DNA of 64,000 nt, taken from NCBI RefSeq assembly GCF_963678635.1, contig NC_087070.1, positions 27,034,057 to 27,098,056 of the forward strand, written 5' to 3'. The translations under genes were made by a program, and so were the position numbers. The number at the start of each line of letters is the position of its first letter. Position 1 is the first letter of the stretch. The notes under the pieces are model-generated. The model saw nothing but the letters and a program-made list of their open reading frames with translations. It had not been told where the DNA came from and ran no database searches. Source of the DNA: Symsagittifera roscoffensis (Eukaryota > Xenacoelomorpha > Acoela > Convolutidae). Shown piece after piece: positions 1 to 13,799 of this stretch.

Positions 1-3000
1 ATATCCAAGTTATCTGAACATTTAAGAAGACATGAGTAACGTCACACCTCGGAAACTAAGAAGGGCATTGAGCAGTCGCATTTGAACGCACTATTTGCAA
101 CTTTGAACTCCAGAGGGTACCCTCGCAGCAGAACTCTCAGGCTGAGAATTTCAAAAGTTTTGAATTGTTAAAAATCTAAGTTTCTGAAAAATTAAAAAAA
201 AATCATTTAACAGGTCGTATCTCGAAAACTACACGGATTTTAGCAGTCAAGTTTGGAGAGAAGAGTTGCAACCCTTGAAAGTATTCTTACAGCACCCAAC
301 TACAGGGTTGGAAATTTCAAAATTCGATACCTTCAAACTTCACTTTTCTTACAAAAATTTCGAAAAAAAATCAGAAAACGTCTTATCGTCATATCTGGAA
401 AACTATTAAGAATTGAGCAGTCAATTCTTGGGGGCAAGTTTTTCAACCACTGAGAGTAATCGGAGAACCCTTAATTACAGGGTAGGGAATTTGAAAATTA
501 AAAAAAAGCAATTTTCAATTTTCTGATTTCTTTTTTAAAAATCACTAAATATTAATCATAATAATAATCATGATAAATTGTTTGCAAATTAGATTCCTTT
601 CATTGTAAAAGTTACTACATTTACAACCAAACGAAATCTCATTGCGACGAAATCTCATTGCACTCATATTTGGACGAAGAACTCTCAACATCTCGGAGTG
701 CCCTGAGAGCCTCACTATAGATATGGCACTTTCATATTTTACGAAAATTTTTATATCCAAGTTCTTTGAACATTCAAGAAAAAGACATAACAAACGTCAC
801 ATCTCGAAAACTAGGGGCATTGAGCAGTCCTATTTGACCGCTCAATTTGAAATTTTGAATTCCAGGGGGTACACTCTCAGTATCCAACTACAAGGCTGGG
901 AACTTCAAAACGTTTGAACTTTGAAAATCCAAGTTTCTGAAAAATTTAAATAAAAAATCATTAAACACGTATCTCAGAAACTACAAGGAATAGAGGTCAA
1001 ATTTGGAGGCAAGAATTGAAACACTTGATAGTACTCTTACAGCACCCAAGTAAAAGGGTGGAAACCTCAAACTTCGAGAAAGTTTAAACTTGACTTTTAA
1101 AAAATTTTCAAAAAAATCAGAAAAAACGTCTTATCGTCACATCTAGAAAATTGATAAGGTTTGAGCAGTCATACTTGGGGGCAAGATTTGCAATCACGGA
1201 GAGTAATCGAACAGACACCAACTACAGGGTTGAGAATTTGCAAATTTAAAAAAAGCATTTTTCAATTTACTTATTATAATTTTTTTTAAAATCACTTAAA
1301 TTATCATTTCTCGAACTACGAGAACTTAAGCACTCATATTTGGACAAATAACTCCTAATCTCTAGGAGTGCCCTAACAAAAACTTACTATAGATATGTAA
1401 AGTTCAAATTCTACCAAAATTTTAATATCCAAGTTATCTGAACATTTAAGAAGACATGAGTAACGTCACACCTCGGAAACTAAGAAGGGCATTGAGCAGT
1501 CGCATTTGAACGCACTATTTGCAACTTTGAACTCCAGAGGGTACCCTCGCAGCAAAACTCTCAGGCTGAGAATTTCAAATGTTTTGAATTGTTAAAAATC
1601 TAAGTTTCTGAAAAATTTAAAAAAAATCATTTAACAGGTCGTATCTCGAAAACTACACGGATTTTAGCAGTCAAGTTTGGAGAGAAGAGTTGCAACCCTT
1701 GAAAGTATTCTTACAGCACCCAACTACAGGGTTGGAAATTTCAAAATTCGATACCTTCAAACTTCACTTTTCTTACAAAAATTTCGAAAAAAAATCAGAA
1801 AACGTCTTATCGTCATATCTGGAAAACTATTAAGAATTGAGCAGTCAATTCTTGGGGGCAAGTTTTTCAACCACTGAGAGTAATCGGAGAACCCTTAATT
1901 ACAGGGTAGGGAATTTGAAAATTAAAAAAAAGCAATTTTCAATTTTCTGATTTCTTTTTTAAAAATCACTAAATATTAATCATAATAATAATCATGATAA
2001 ATTGTTTGCAAATTAGATTCCTTTCATTGTAAAAGTTACTACATTTACAGCCAAACGAAATCTCATTGCGACGAAATCTCATTGCACTCATATTTGGACG
2101 AAGAACTCTCAACATCTCGGAGTGCCCTGAGAGCCTCACTATAGATATGGCACTTTCATATTTTACGAAAATTATTATATCCAAGTTCTTTGAACATTCA
2201 AGAAAAAAACATAACAAACGTCACATCTCGAAAACTAGGGGCATTGAGCAGTCCTATTTGACCGCTCAATTTGAAATTTTGAATTCCAGGGGGTACACTC
2301 TCAGTATCCAACTACAAGGCTGGGAACTTCAAAACGTTTGAACTTTGAAAATCCAAGTTTCTGAAAAATTAAAATAAAAAATCATTAAACACGTGTCTTA
2401 GAAACTACAAGGAATAGAGGTCAAATTTGGAGGCAAGAATTGAAACACTTGATAGTACTCTTACAGCACCCAAGTAAAAGGGTGGAAACCTCAAACTTCG
2501 AGAAAGTTTAAACTTGACTTTTAAAAAATTTTCAAAAAAATCAGAAAAAACGTCTTATCGTCACATCTAGAAAATTGATAAGGTTTGAGCAGTCATACTT
2601 GGGGGCAAGATTTGCAATCACGGAGAGTAATCGAACAGACACCAACTACAGTGTTGAGAATTTGCAAATTTAAAAAAAGCATTTTTCAATTTACTTATTA
2701 TAATTTTTTTTAAAATCACTTAAATTATCATTTCTCGAACTACGAGAACTTAAGCACTCATATTTGGACAAATAACTCCTAATCTCTAGGAGTGCCCTAA
2801 CAAAAACTTACTATAGATATGTAAAGTTCAAATTCTACCAAAATTTTAATATCCAAGTTATCTGAACATTTAAGAAGACATGAGTAACGTCACACCTCGG
2901 AAACTAAGAAGGGCATTGAGCAGTCGCATTTGAACGCACTATTTGCAACTTTGAACTCCAGAGGGTACCCTCGCAGCAGAACTCTCAGGCTGAGAATTTC

Positions 3001-4270
3001 AAATGTTTTGAATTGTTAAAAATCTAAGTTTCTGAAAAATTAAAAAAAAATCATTTAACAGGTCGTATCTCGAAAACTACACGGATTTTAGCAGTCAAGT
3101 TTGGAGAGAAGAGTTGCAACCCTTGAAAGTATTCTTACAGCACCCAACTACAGGGTTGGAAATTTCAAAATTCGATACCTTCAAACTTCACTTTTCTTAC
3201 AAAAATTTCGAAAAAAAAATCAGAAAACGTCTTATCGTCATATCTGGAAAACTATTAAGAATTGAGCAGTCAATTCTTGGGGGCAAGTTTTTCAACCACT
3301 GAGAGTAATCGGAGAACCCTTAATTACAGGGTAGGGAATTTGAAAATTAAAAAAAAGCAATTTTCAATTTTCTGATTTCTTTTTTAAAAATCACTAAATA
3401 TTAATCATAATAATAATCATGATAAATTGTTTGCAAATTAGATTCCTTTCATTGTAAAAGTTACTACATTTACAACCAAACGAAATCTCATTGCGACGAA
3501 ATCTCATTGCACTCATATTTGGACGAAGAACTCTCAACATCTCGGAGTGCCCTGAGAGCCTCACTATAGATATGGCACTTTCATATTTTACGAAAATTTT
3601 TATATCCAAGTTCTTTGAACATTCAAGAAAAAGACATAACAAACGTCACATCTCGAAAACTAGGGGCATTGAGCAGTCCTATTTTACCGCTCAATTTGAA
3701 ATTTTGAATTCCAGGGGGTACACTCTCAGTATCCAACTACAAGGCTGGGAACTTCAAAACGTTTGAACTTTGAAAATCCAAGTTTCTGAAAAACTTAAAT
3801 AAAAAATCATTAAACACGTATCTCAGAAACTACAAGGAATAGAGGTCAAATTTGGAGGCAAGAATTGAAACACTTGATAGTACTCTTACAGCACCCAAGT
3901 AAAAGGGTGGAAACCTCAAACTTCGAGAAAGTTTAAACTTGACTTTTAAAAAATTTTCAAAAAAATCAGAAAAAACGTCTTATCGTCACATCTAGAAAAT
4001 TAATAAGATTTGAGCAGTCATACTTGGGGGCAAGATTTGCAATCACGGAGAGTAATCGAACAGACACCAACTACAGGGTTGAGAATTTGCAAATTTAAAA
4101 AAAGCATTTTTCAATTTACTTATTATTTTTTTTAAAATCACTTAAATTATCATTTCTCGAACTACGAGAACTTAAGCACTCATATTTGGAAAAATAACTC
4201 CTAATCTCTAGGAGTGCCCTAACAAAAACTTACTATAGATATGTAAAGTTCAAATTCTACCAAAATTTTA
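1..4270. repeat. satellite, 1,424-bp higher-order repeat, three copies
   Basis: Three head-to-tail copies start at 1, 1425 and 2849, marked by the same phrase (atatccaagttatctgaac). They differ at only scattered bases. Each copy holds about eight subunits of 160-175 bp, opening with an ATCTCGRAAACTA box near 47, 220, 390, 800, 969, 1138, 1306 and 1467. One interval is longer because of an insert around 550-655 containing a direct repeat of acgaaatctcattgc. The array runs off the left edge of the window. Short open frames here are chance frames in a satellite; no gene is seen. Confidence 0.95.
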
Positions 4271-7200
4271 ATATCCAAGTTATCTGAACATTTAAGAAGA
4301 CATGAGTAACGTCACACCTCGGAAACTAAGAAGGGCATTGAGCAGTCGCATTTGAACGCACTATTTGCAACTTTGAACTCCAGAGGGTACCCTCGCAGCA
4401 GAACTCTCAGGCTGAGAATTTCAAATGTTTTGAATTGTTAAAAATCAAAGTTTCTGAAAAATTTAAAAAAAATCATTTAACAGGTCGTATCTCGAAAACT
4501 ACACGGATTTTAGCAGTCAAGTTTGGAGACAAGAGTTGCAACCCTTGAGAGTATTCTTACAGCACCCAACTACAGGGTTGGAAATTTCAAAATTCGGTAC
4601 CTTCAAACTTCACTTTTCTTAGAAAAAATTTCGAAAAAAAATCAGAAAACGTCATATCGTCATATCTGGAAAACTATGAAGAATTGAGCAGTCAATTCTT
4701 GGGGGCAAGTTTTTCAACCACTGAGACTAATCGGAGAACCCTTAATTACAGGGTAGGGAATTTTAAAATTAAAAAAAAGCAATTTTCAATTTTCTGATTT
4801 CTTTTTTAAAAAATCACTAAATATTAATCATAATAATAATCATGATAAATTGTTTGCAAACTAGATTCCTTTCATTGTAAAAGTTACTACATTTACAACC
4901 AAACGAAATCTCATTGCGACGAAATCTCATTGCACTCATATTTGGACGAAGAACTCTCAACATCTCGGAGTGCCCTGAGAGCCTCACTATAGATATGGCA
5001 CTTTCATATTTTACGAAAATTTTTATATCCAAGTTCTTTGAACATTCAAGAAAAAGACATAACAAACGTCACATCTCGAAAACTAGGGGCATTGAGCAGT
5101 CCTATTTGACCGCTCAATTTGAAATTTTGAAGTCCAGGGGGTACACTGGCAGTATCCAACTACAAGGCTGGGAACTTCAAAACTTTTGAACTTCGAAAAT
5201 CCAAGTTTCTGAAAAATTAAAATAAAAAATCATTAAACACGTATCTCGGAAACAACAAGGAATAGAGGTCAAATTTGGAGGCACGAATTGAAACACTTGA
5301 GAGTACTCTTACAGCACCCAAGTACAGGGGTGGAAACCTCAAATTTCGAGAAAGTTAAAACTTGACTTTTAAAAAATTTTCAAAAGAATCAGAAAAAACG
5401 TCTTATCGTCACATCTAGAAAATTAATAAGATTTGAGCAGTCATACTTGGGGGACAGATTTGCAATCACGGAGAAAAATCGGACAGACACCAACTACAGG
5501 GTTGAGAATTTGCAATTTTAAAAAAAGCATTTTTCAATTTTCTGATTTTTTTTTAAAATCACTAAAGTGATCATTTCTCGAACTACGAGAACTTAAGCAC
5601 TCATATTTGGACGAAGAACTCTCAACATCTTTGAGTGCCCCGAGAGCCTCACTATAGATATGGCACTTTCATATTTTACGAAAATTTTTATATCCAAGTT
5701 CTTTGAACATTCAAGAAAAAAACATAACAAACGTCACATCTCGAAAACTAGGGGCATTGAGCAGTCCTATTTGACCGCTCAATTTGAAATTTTGAAGTCC
5801 AGGGGGTACACTGGCAGTATCCAACTACAAGGCTGGGAACTTCAAAACTTTTGAACTTCGAAAATCCAAGTTTCTGAAAAATTAAAATAAAAAATCATTA
5901 AACACGTATCTCGGAAACAACAAGGAATAGAGGTCAAATTTGGAGGCAAGAATTGAAACACTTGATAGTACTCTTACAGCACCCAAGTAAAAGGGTGGAA
6001 ACCTCAAACTTCGAGAAAGTTTAAACTTGACTTTTAAAAAATTTTCAAAAAAATCAGAAAAAACGTCTTATCGTCACATCTAGAAAATTAATAAGATTTG
6101 AGCAGTCATACTTGGGGGCAAGATTTGCAATCACGGAGAGTAATCGAACAGACACCAACTACAGGGTTGAGAATTTGCAAATTTAAAAAAAGCATTTTTC
6201 AATTTACTTATTATTTTTTTTAAAATCACTTAAATTATCATTTCTCGAACTACGAGAACTTAAGCACTCATATTTGGACAAATAACTCCTAATCTCTAGG
6301 AGTGCCCTAACAAAAACTTACTATAGATATGTAAAGTTCAAATTCTACCAAAATTTTAATATCCAAGTTATCTGAACATTTAAGAAGACATGAGTAACGT
6401 CACACCTCGGAAACTAAGAAGGGCATTGAGCAGTCGCATTTGAACGCACTATTTGCAACTTTGAACTCCAGAGGGTACCCTCGCAGCAGAACTCTCAGGC
6501 TGAGAATTTCAAATGTTTTGAATTGTTAAAAATCAAAGTTTCTGAAAAATTTTAAAAAAATCATTTAACAGGTCGTATCTCGAAAACTACACGGATTTTA
6601 GCAGTCAAGTTTGGAGACAAGAGTTGCAACCCTTGAGAGTATTCTTACAGCACCCAACTACAGGGTTGGAAATTTCAAAATTCGATACCTTCAAACTTCA
6701 CTTTTCTTAGAAAAAATTTCGAAAAAAAATCAGAAAACGTCATATCGTCATATCTGGAAAACTATGAAGAATTGAGCAGTCAATTCTTGGGGGCAAGTTT
6801 TTCAACCACTGAGACTAATCGGAGAACCCTTAATTACAGGGTAGGGAATTTTAAAATTAAAAAAAAGCAATTTTCAATTTTCTGATTTCTTTTTTAAAAA
6901 ATCACTAAATATTAATCATAATAATAATCATGATAAATTGTTTGCAAACTAGATTCCTTTCTATGTAAAAGTTACTACATTTACAACCAAACGAAATCTC
7001 ATTGCGACGAAATCTCATTGCACTCATATTTGGACGAAGAACTCTCAACATCTCGGAGTGCCCTGAGAGCCTCACTATAGATATGGCACTTTCATATTTT
7101 ACGAAAATTTTTATATCCAAGTTCTTTGAACATTCAAGAAAAAGACATAACAAACGTCACATCTCGAAAACTAGGGGCATTGAGCAGTCCTATTTGACCG

Positions 7201-8345
7201 CTCAATTTGAAATTTTGAAGTCCAGGGGGTACACTGGCAGTATCCAACTACAAGGCTGGGAACTTCAATACTTTTGAACTTCGAAAATCCAAGTTTCTGA
7301 AAAATTAAAATAAAAAATCATTAAACACGTATCTCGGAAACAACAAGGAATAGAGGTCAAATTTGGAGGCACGAATTGAAACACTTGAGAGTACTCTTAC
7401 AGCACCCAAGTACAGGGGTGGAAACCTCAAACTTCGAGAAAGTTAAAACTTGACTTTTAAAAAATTTTCAAAAGAATCAGAAAAAACGTCTTATCGTCAC
7501 ATCTAGAAAATTAATAAGATTTGAGCAGTTATACTTGGGGGACAGATTTGCAATCACGGAGAAAAATCGGACAGACACCAACTACAGGGTTGAGAATTTG
7601 CAATTTTAAAAAAAGCATTTTTCAATTTTCTGATTTTTTTTTAAAATCACTAAAGTGATCATTTCTCGAACTACGAGAACTTAAGCACTCATATTTGGAC
7701 GAAGAACTCTCAACATCTTTGAGTGCCCCGAGAGCCTCACTATAGATATGGCACTTTCATATTTTACGAAAATTTTTATATCCAAGTTCTTTGAACATTC
7801 AAGAAAAAGACATAACAAACGTCACATCTCGAAAACTAGGGGCATTGAGCAGTCCTATTTGACCGCTCAATTTGAAATTTTTAAGTCCAGGGGGTACACT
7901 CGCAGTATCCAACTACACGGCTGGGAACTTCAAAACTTTTGAACTTCGAAAATCCAAGTTTCTGAAAAATTAAAATAAAAAATCATTAAACACGTATCTT
8001 GGAAACTACAAGGAATAGAGGTCAAATTTGGAGTCAAGAATTGAAACACTTGAGAGTACTCTTACAGCACCCAAGTACAGGGGTGGAAACCTCAAACTTC
8101 GAGAAAGTTTAAACTTGACTTTAAAAAAATTTTCAAAAGAATCAGAAAAAACGTCTTATCGTCACATCTAGAAAATTAATAAGATTTGAGCAGTCATACT
8201 TGGGGGCAAGATTTGCAATCACGGAGAGTAATCGGACAGACACCAACTACAGGGTTGAGAATTTGCAATTTTAAAAAAAGCATTTTTCAATTTTCTGATT
8301 TTTTTTAAATCACTAAAATGATCATTTCTCGAACTACGAGAACTT
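4271..8345. repeat. satellite, 1,424-bp unit mixed with 664-bp tetramers
   Basis: Same family as the preceding block, but the marker phrase next recurs at 6359, a period of 2,088 = 1,424 + 664. The extra 664 bp is one A-B-C-D tetramer without the 550-655-type insert. The phrase atggcactttcatatttta recurs at about 4996, 5660, 7084, 7748 and 8411, giving steps of 664. This looks like unequal exchange between tetramers inside the octamer array. Confidence 0.92.
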
Positions 8346-11300
8346 AAGCACTCATATTTGGACGAAGAACTCTCAACATCTTTGAGTGCCCCGAGAGCCT
8401 CACTATAGATATGGCACTTTCATATTTTACGAAAATTTTTATATCCAAGTTCTTTGAACATTCAAGAAAAAGACATAACAAACGTCACATCTCGAAAACT
8501 AGGGGCATTGAGCAGTCCTATTTGACCGCTCAATTTGAAATTTTGAAGTCCAGGGGGTACACTCGCAGTATCCAACTACAAGATTTGCAATCACGGAGAG
8601 TAATCGGACAGACACCAACTACAGGGTTGAGAATTTGCAATTTTAAAAAAAGCATTTTTCAATTTTCTGATTTTTTTTTTAAAATCACTAAAATGATCAT
8701 TTCTCGAACTACGAGAACTTAAGCACTCATATTTGGACGAAGAACTCTCAACATCTTTGAGTGCCCGAGAGCCTCACTATAGATATGGCACTTTCATATT
8801 TTACGAAAATTTTTATATCCAAGTTCTTTGAACATTCAACAAAAAGACATAACAAACGTCACATCTCGAAAACTAGGGGCATTGAGCAGTCCTATTTGAC
8901 CGCTCAATTTGAAATTTTGAAGTCCATGGGGTACACTCGCAGTATCCAACTACAAGGCTGGGAACTTCAAAACTTTTGAACTTCGAAAATCCAAGTTTCT
9001 GAAAAATTAAAATAAAAAATCATTAAACACGTATCTTGGAAACTACAAGGAATAGAGGTCAAATTTGGAGTCAAGAATTGAAACACTTGAGAGTACTCTT
9101 ACAGCACCCAAGTACAGGGGTGGAAACCTCAAACTTCGAGAAAGTTTAAACTTGACTTTAAAAAATTTTTCAAAAGAATCAGAAAAAACGTCTTATCGTC
9201 ACATCTAGAAAATTAATAAGATTTGAGCAGTCATACTTGGGGGCAACATTTGCAATCACGGAGAGTAATCGGACAGACACCAACTACAGGGTTGAGAATT
9301 TGCAATTTTAAAAAAAGCATTTTTCAATTTTCTGATTTTTTTTAAATCACTAAAATGATCATTTCTCGAACTACGAGAACTTAAGCACTCATATTTGGAC
9401 GAAGAACTCTCAACATCTTTGAGTGCCCCGAGAGCCTCACTATAGATATGGCACTTTCATATTTTACTAAAATTTTTATATCCAAGTTCTTTGAACATTC
9501 AAGAAAAAGACATAACAAACGTCACATCTCGAAAACTAGGGGCATTGAGCAGTCCTATTTGACCGCTCAATTTGAAATTTTGAAGTCCAGGGGGTACACT
9601 CGCAGTATCCAACTACAAGATTTGCAATCACGGAGAGTAATCGGACAGACACCAACTACAGGGTTGAGAATTTGCAATTTTAAAAAAAGCATTTTTCAAT
9701 TTTCTGATTTTTTTTTTAAAATCACTAAAATGATCATTTCTCGAACTACGAGAACTTAAGCACTCATATTTGGACGAAGAACTCTCAACATCTTTGAGTG
9801 CCCGAGAGCCTCACTATAGATATGGCACTTTCATATTTTACGAAAATTTTTATATCCAAGTTCTTTGAACATTCAAGAAAAAGACATAACAAACGTCACA
9901 TCTCGAAAACTAGGGGCATTGAGCAGTCCTATTTGACCGCTCAATTTGAAATTTTGAAGTCCATGGGGTACACTCGCAGTATCCAACTACAAGGCTGGGA
10001 ACTTCAAAACTTTTGAACTTCGAAAATCCAAGTTTCTGAAAAATTAAAATAAAAAATCATTAAACACGTATCTTGGAAACTACAAGGAATAGAGGTCAAA
10101 TTTGGAGTCAAGAATTGAAACACTTGAGAGTACTCTTACAGCACCCAATTACAGGGGTGGAAACCTCAAACTTCGAGAAAGTTTAAACTTGACTTTAAAA
10201 AATTTTTCAAAAGAATCAGAAAAAACGTCTTATCGTCACATCTAGAAAATTAATAAGATTTGAGCAGTCATACTTGGGGGCAACATTTGCAATCACGGAG
10301 AGTAATCGGACAGACACCAACTACAGGGTTGAGAATTTGCAATTTTAAAAAAAGCATTTTTCAATTTTCTGATTTTTTTTAAATCACTAAAATGATCATT
10401 TCTCGAACTACGAGAACTTAAGCACTCATATTTGGACGAAGAACTCTCAACATCTTTGAGTGCCCCGAGAGCCTCACTATAGATATGGCACTTTCATATT
10501 TTACTAAAATTTTTATATCCAAGTTCTTTGAACATTCAAGAAAAAGACATAACAAACGTCACATCTCGAAAACTAGGGGCATTGAGCAGTCCTATTTGAT
10601 CGCTCAATTTGAAATTTTGAAGTCCAGGGGGTACACTCGCAGTATCCAACTACAAGATTTGCAATCACGGAGAGTAATCGGACAGACACCAACTACAGGG
10701 TTGAGAATTTGCAATTTTAAAAAAAGCAATTTTCAATTTTCTGATTTTTTTTTTAAAATCACTAAAATGATCATTTCTCGAACTACGAGAACTTAAGCAC
10801 TCATATTTGGACGAAGAACTCTCAACATCTTTGAGTGCCCGAGAGCCTCACTATAGATATGGCACTTTCATATTTTACGAAAATTTTTATATCCAAGTTC
10901 TTTGAACATTCAAGAAAAAGACATAACAAACGTCACATCTCGAAAACTAGGGGCATTGAGCAGTCCTATTTGACCGCTCAATTTGAAATTTTGAAGTCCA
11001 TGGGGTACACTCGCAGTATCCAACTACAAGGCTGGGAACTTCAAAACTTTTGAACTTCGAAAATCCAAGTTTCTGAAAAATTAAAATAAAAAATCATTAA
11101 ACACGTATCTTGGAAACTACAAGGAATAGAGGTCAAATTTGGAGTCAAGAATTGAAACACTTGAGAGTACTCTTACAGCACCCAAGTACAGGGGTGGAAA
11201 CCTCAAACTTCGAGAAAGTTTAAACTTGACTTTAAAAATTTTTTCAAAAGAATCAGAAAAAACGTCTTATCGTCACATCTAGAAAATTAATAAGATTTGA

Positions 11301-12420
11301 GCAGTCATACTTGGGGGCAACATTTGCAATCACGGAGAGTAATCGGACAGACACCAACTACAGGGTTGAGAATTTGCAATTTTAAAAAAAGCATTTTTCA
11401 ATTTTCTGATTTTTTTTTAAATCACTAAAATGATCATTTCTCGAACTACGAGAACTTAAGCACTCATATTTGGACGAAGAACTCTCAACATCTTTGAGTG
11501 CCCCGAGAGCCTCACTATAGATATGGCACTTTCATATTTTACTAAAATTTTTATATCCAAGTTCTTTGAACATTCAAGAAAAAGACATAACAAACGTCAC
11601 ATCTCGAAAACTAGGGGCATTGAGCAGTCCTATTTGACCGCTCAATTTGAAATTTTGAAGTCCAGGGGGTACACTCGCAGTATCCAACTACAAGATTTGC
11701 AATCACGGAGAGTAATCGGACAGACACCAACTACAGGGTTGAGAATTTGCAATTTTAAAAAAAGCAATTTTCAATTTTCTGATTTTTTTTTAAAATCACT
11801 AAAATGATCATTTCTCGAACTACGAGAACTTAAGCACTCATATTTGGACGAAGAACTCTCAACATCTTTGAGTGCCCGAGAGCCTCACTATAGATATGGC
11901 ACTTTCATATTTTACGAAAATTTTTATATCCAAGTTCTTTGAACATTCAAGAAAAAGACATAACAAACGTCACATCTCGAAAACTAGGGGCATTGAGCAG
12001 TCCTATTTGACCGCTCAATTTGAAATTTTGAAGTCCAAGGGGTACACTCACAGTATCCAACTACAAGGCTGGGAACTTCAAAACTTTTGAACTTCGAAAA
12101 TCCAAGTTTCTGAAAAATTAAAATAAAAAATCATTAAACACGTATCTTGGAAACTACAAGGAATAGAGGTCAAATTTGGAGGCAAGAATTGAAACACTTG
12201 AGAGTACTCTTACAGCACCCAAGTACAGGGGTGGAAACCTCAAACTTCGAGAAAGTTTAAACTTGACTTTAAAAAATTTTTCAAAAGAATCAGAAAAAAC
12301 GTCTTATCGTCACATCTAGAAAATTAATAAGATTTGAGCAGTCATACTTGGGGGCAAGATTTGCAATCACGGAGAGTAATCGGACAGACACCAACTACAG
12401 GGTTGAGGAGTTGCAAATTT
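8346..12420. repeat. satellite, 1,037-bp higher-order repeat, about four copies
   Basis: The same A-subunit phrase (atggcactttcatatttta) starts at 8411, 9448, 10485 and 11523, a period of 1,037-1,038. Each period is a full ~664-bp tetramer plus a ~373-bp fused block. The fusion is visible at 8575-8600, 9612-9637 and later: a B-type subunit ending ccaactacaag runs straight into a D-type subunit (gatttgcaatcacggag). The switch is at the shared letters CAAG. Copies are nearly identical. Confidence 0.94.
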
Positions 12421-13799
12421 AAAAATCAAGAAAAAGACATAAAAAACGTCACATCTCGAAAACTAGGGGCATTGAGCAGTCCTATTTGACCGCTCAATTT
12501 GAAATTTTGATGTCCTGGGGGTACACTCGCAGTATCCAACTACAAGGCTGGGAACTTCAAAACTTTTGAACTTCGAAAATCCAAGTTTCTGAAAAATTTA
12601 AATTAACAACCATTAAACACGTATCTCGGAAACTGCAAGGAATAGATTTGCAACCAAACGAAATCTCATTGCGACGACATCTCATTGCACTCAAATTTGG
12701 ACGAGAACTCCCAACATCTCGGAGTGCCCTGAGAGCCTCACTATAGATATGGCACTTTCAAATTTTACGAAAACTTTTATATCAAAGTTCTTTGAACATT
12801 CAAGAAAAAGACATAACAAACGTCACATCTCGAAAACTAGGGGCATTGAGCAGTCGTATTTGACCGCTCAATTTGAAATTTTGAAGTCCAGGGGGTACCC
12901 TCGCAGTATCCAACTACAAGGCTCGGAACTTCAAAACTTTTGAATTTTGAAAATCCAAGTTTCTGAAAAATTAAAATAAAAAATCAATGAACACGTATCT
13001 CGGAAACTACACGGAATTGAGAAGTCGAATTTGGAGGCAAGAATTGCAACAACTTGAGAGTACTCTTACGGCACCCAAGTACAGGGGTGGAAACCTCAAA
13101 CTTCGAGAAAGTTTAAGCTTGACTTTTAAAAATTTTTCAAAAGAATCAGAAAAAACGTCTTATCGTCACATCTAGAAAAATAATAAGATTTGAGCAGTCA
13201 TACTTGGGGGCAAGATTTGTAATCACGGAGAGTAATCGGACAGACACAAACTACAGGGTTGAGAATTTGCAATTTTAAAAAAAGCATTTTTCAATTTTCT
13301 GATTTTTTTTTAAATCACTAAAATGATCATTTATCGAACTACGAGAACTTAAGCACTCATATTTGGACGAAGAACTCTCAACATCTTTGAGTGCCCCGAG
13401 AGCCTCACTATAGATATGGCACTTTCAAATTTTACGAAAATATTTATATCCAAGTTCTTTGAACATTCAAGAAAAAGACATAACAAACGTCACATCTCGA
13501 AAACTAGGGGCATTGAGCAGTCGTATTTGACCGCCCAATTTGAAACTTTGAAGTCCAGAGCGTACGCTTGCAGTATCCAACTACAAGGATGGGAACTTCG
13601 AATTTTCATAAATCTAGGTTTCTGAAGACAAAAAAAAAGAAATCAGAAAAACGACTTATCGCCACATCTAGAAAACTAATAAGAAAAGAGCAGTCAAACT
13701 TGGGGGCAAGATCTGCAACCACTGAGAGTAATCGGACAGCCCCCAACTACAGGGCTGGGATTATGCCAATTATAAAAAATTCTGAACTATTCTGAACTT
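12421..13799. repeat. satellite, degenerate transition block
   Basis: The same subunit boxes continue but in an irregular order and with more divergence. A partial D subunit stops at about 12,425 and jumps into the middle of an A subunit. A short piece of the acgaaatctcattgc insert recurs at 12,650-12,690. Between 13,560 and 13,800 the sequence moves to the variant used in the next block (ggctgggattatgcc). Confidence 0.85.

Noticed and set aside
642-917. 91-codon frames repeated every 1,424 bp
   Set aside because: Overlapping open frames exist on both strands across the same satellite DNA; low stop density follows from the subunit sequence, not from coding.
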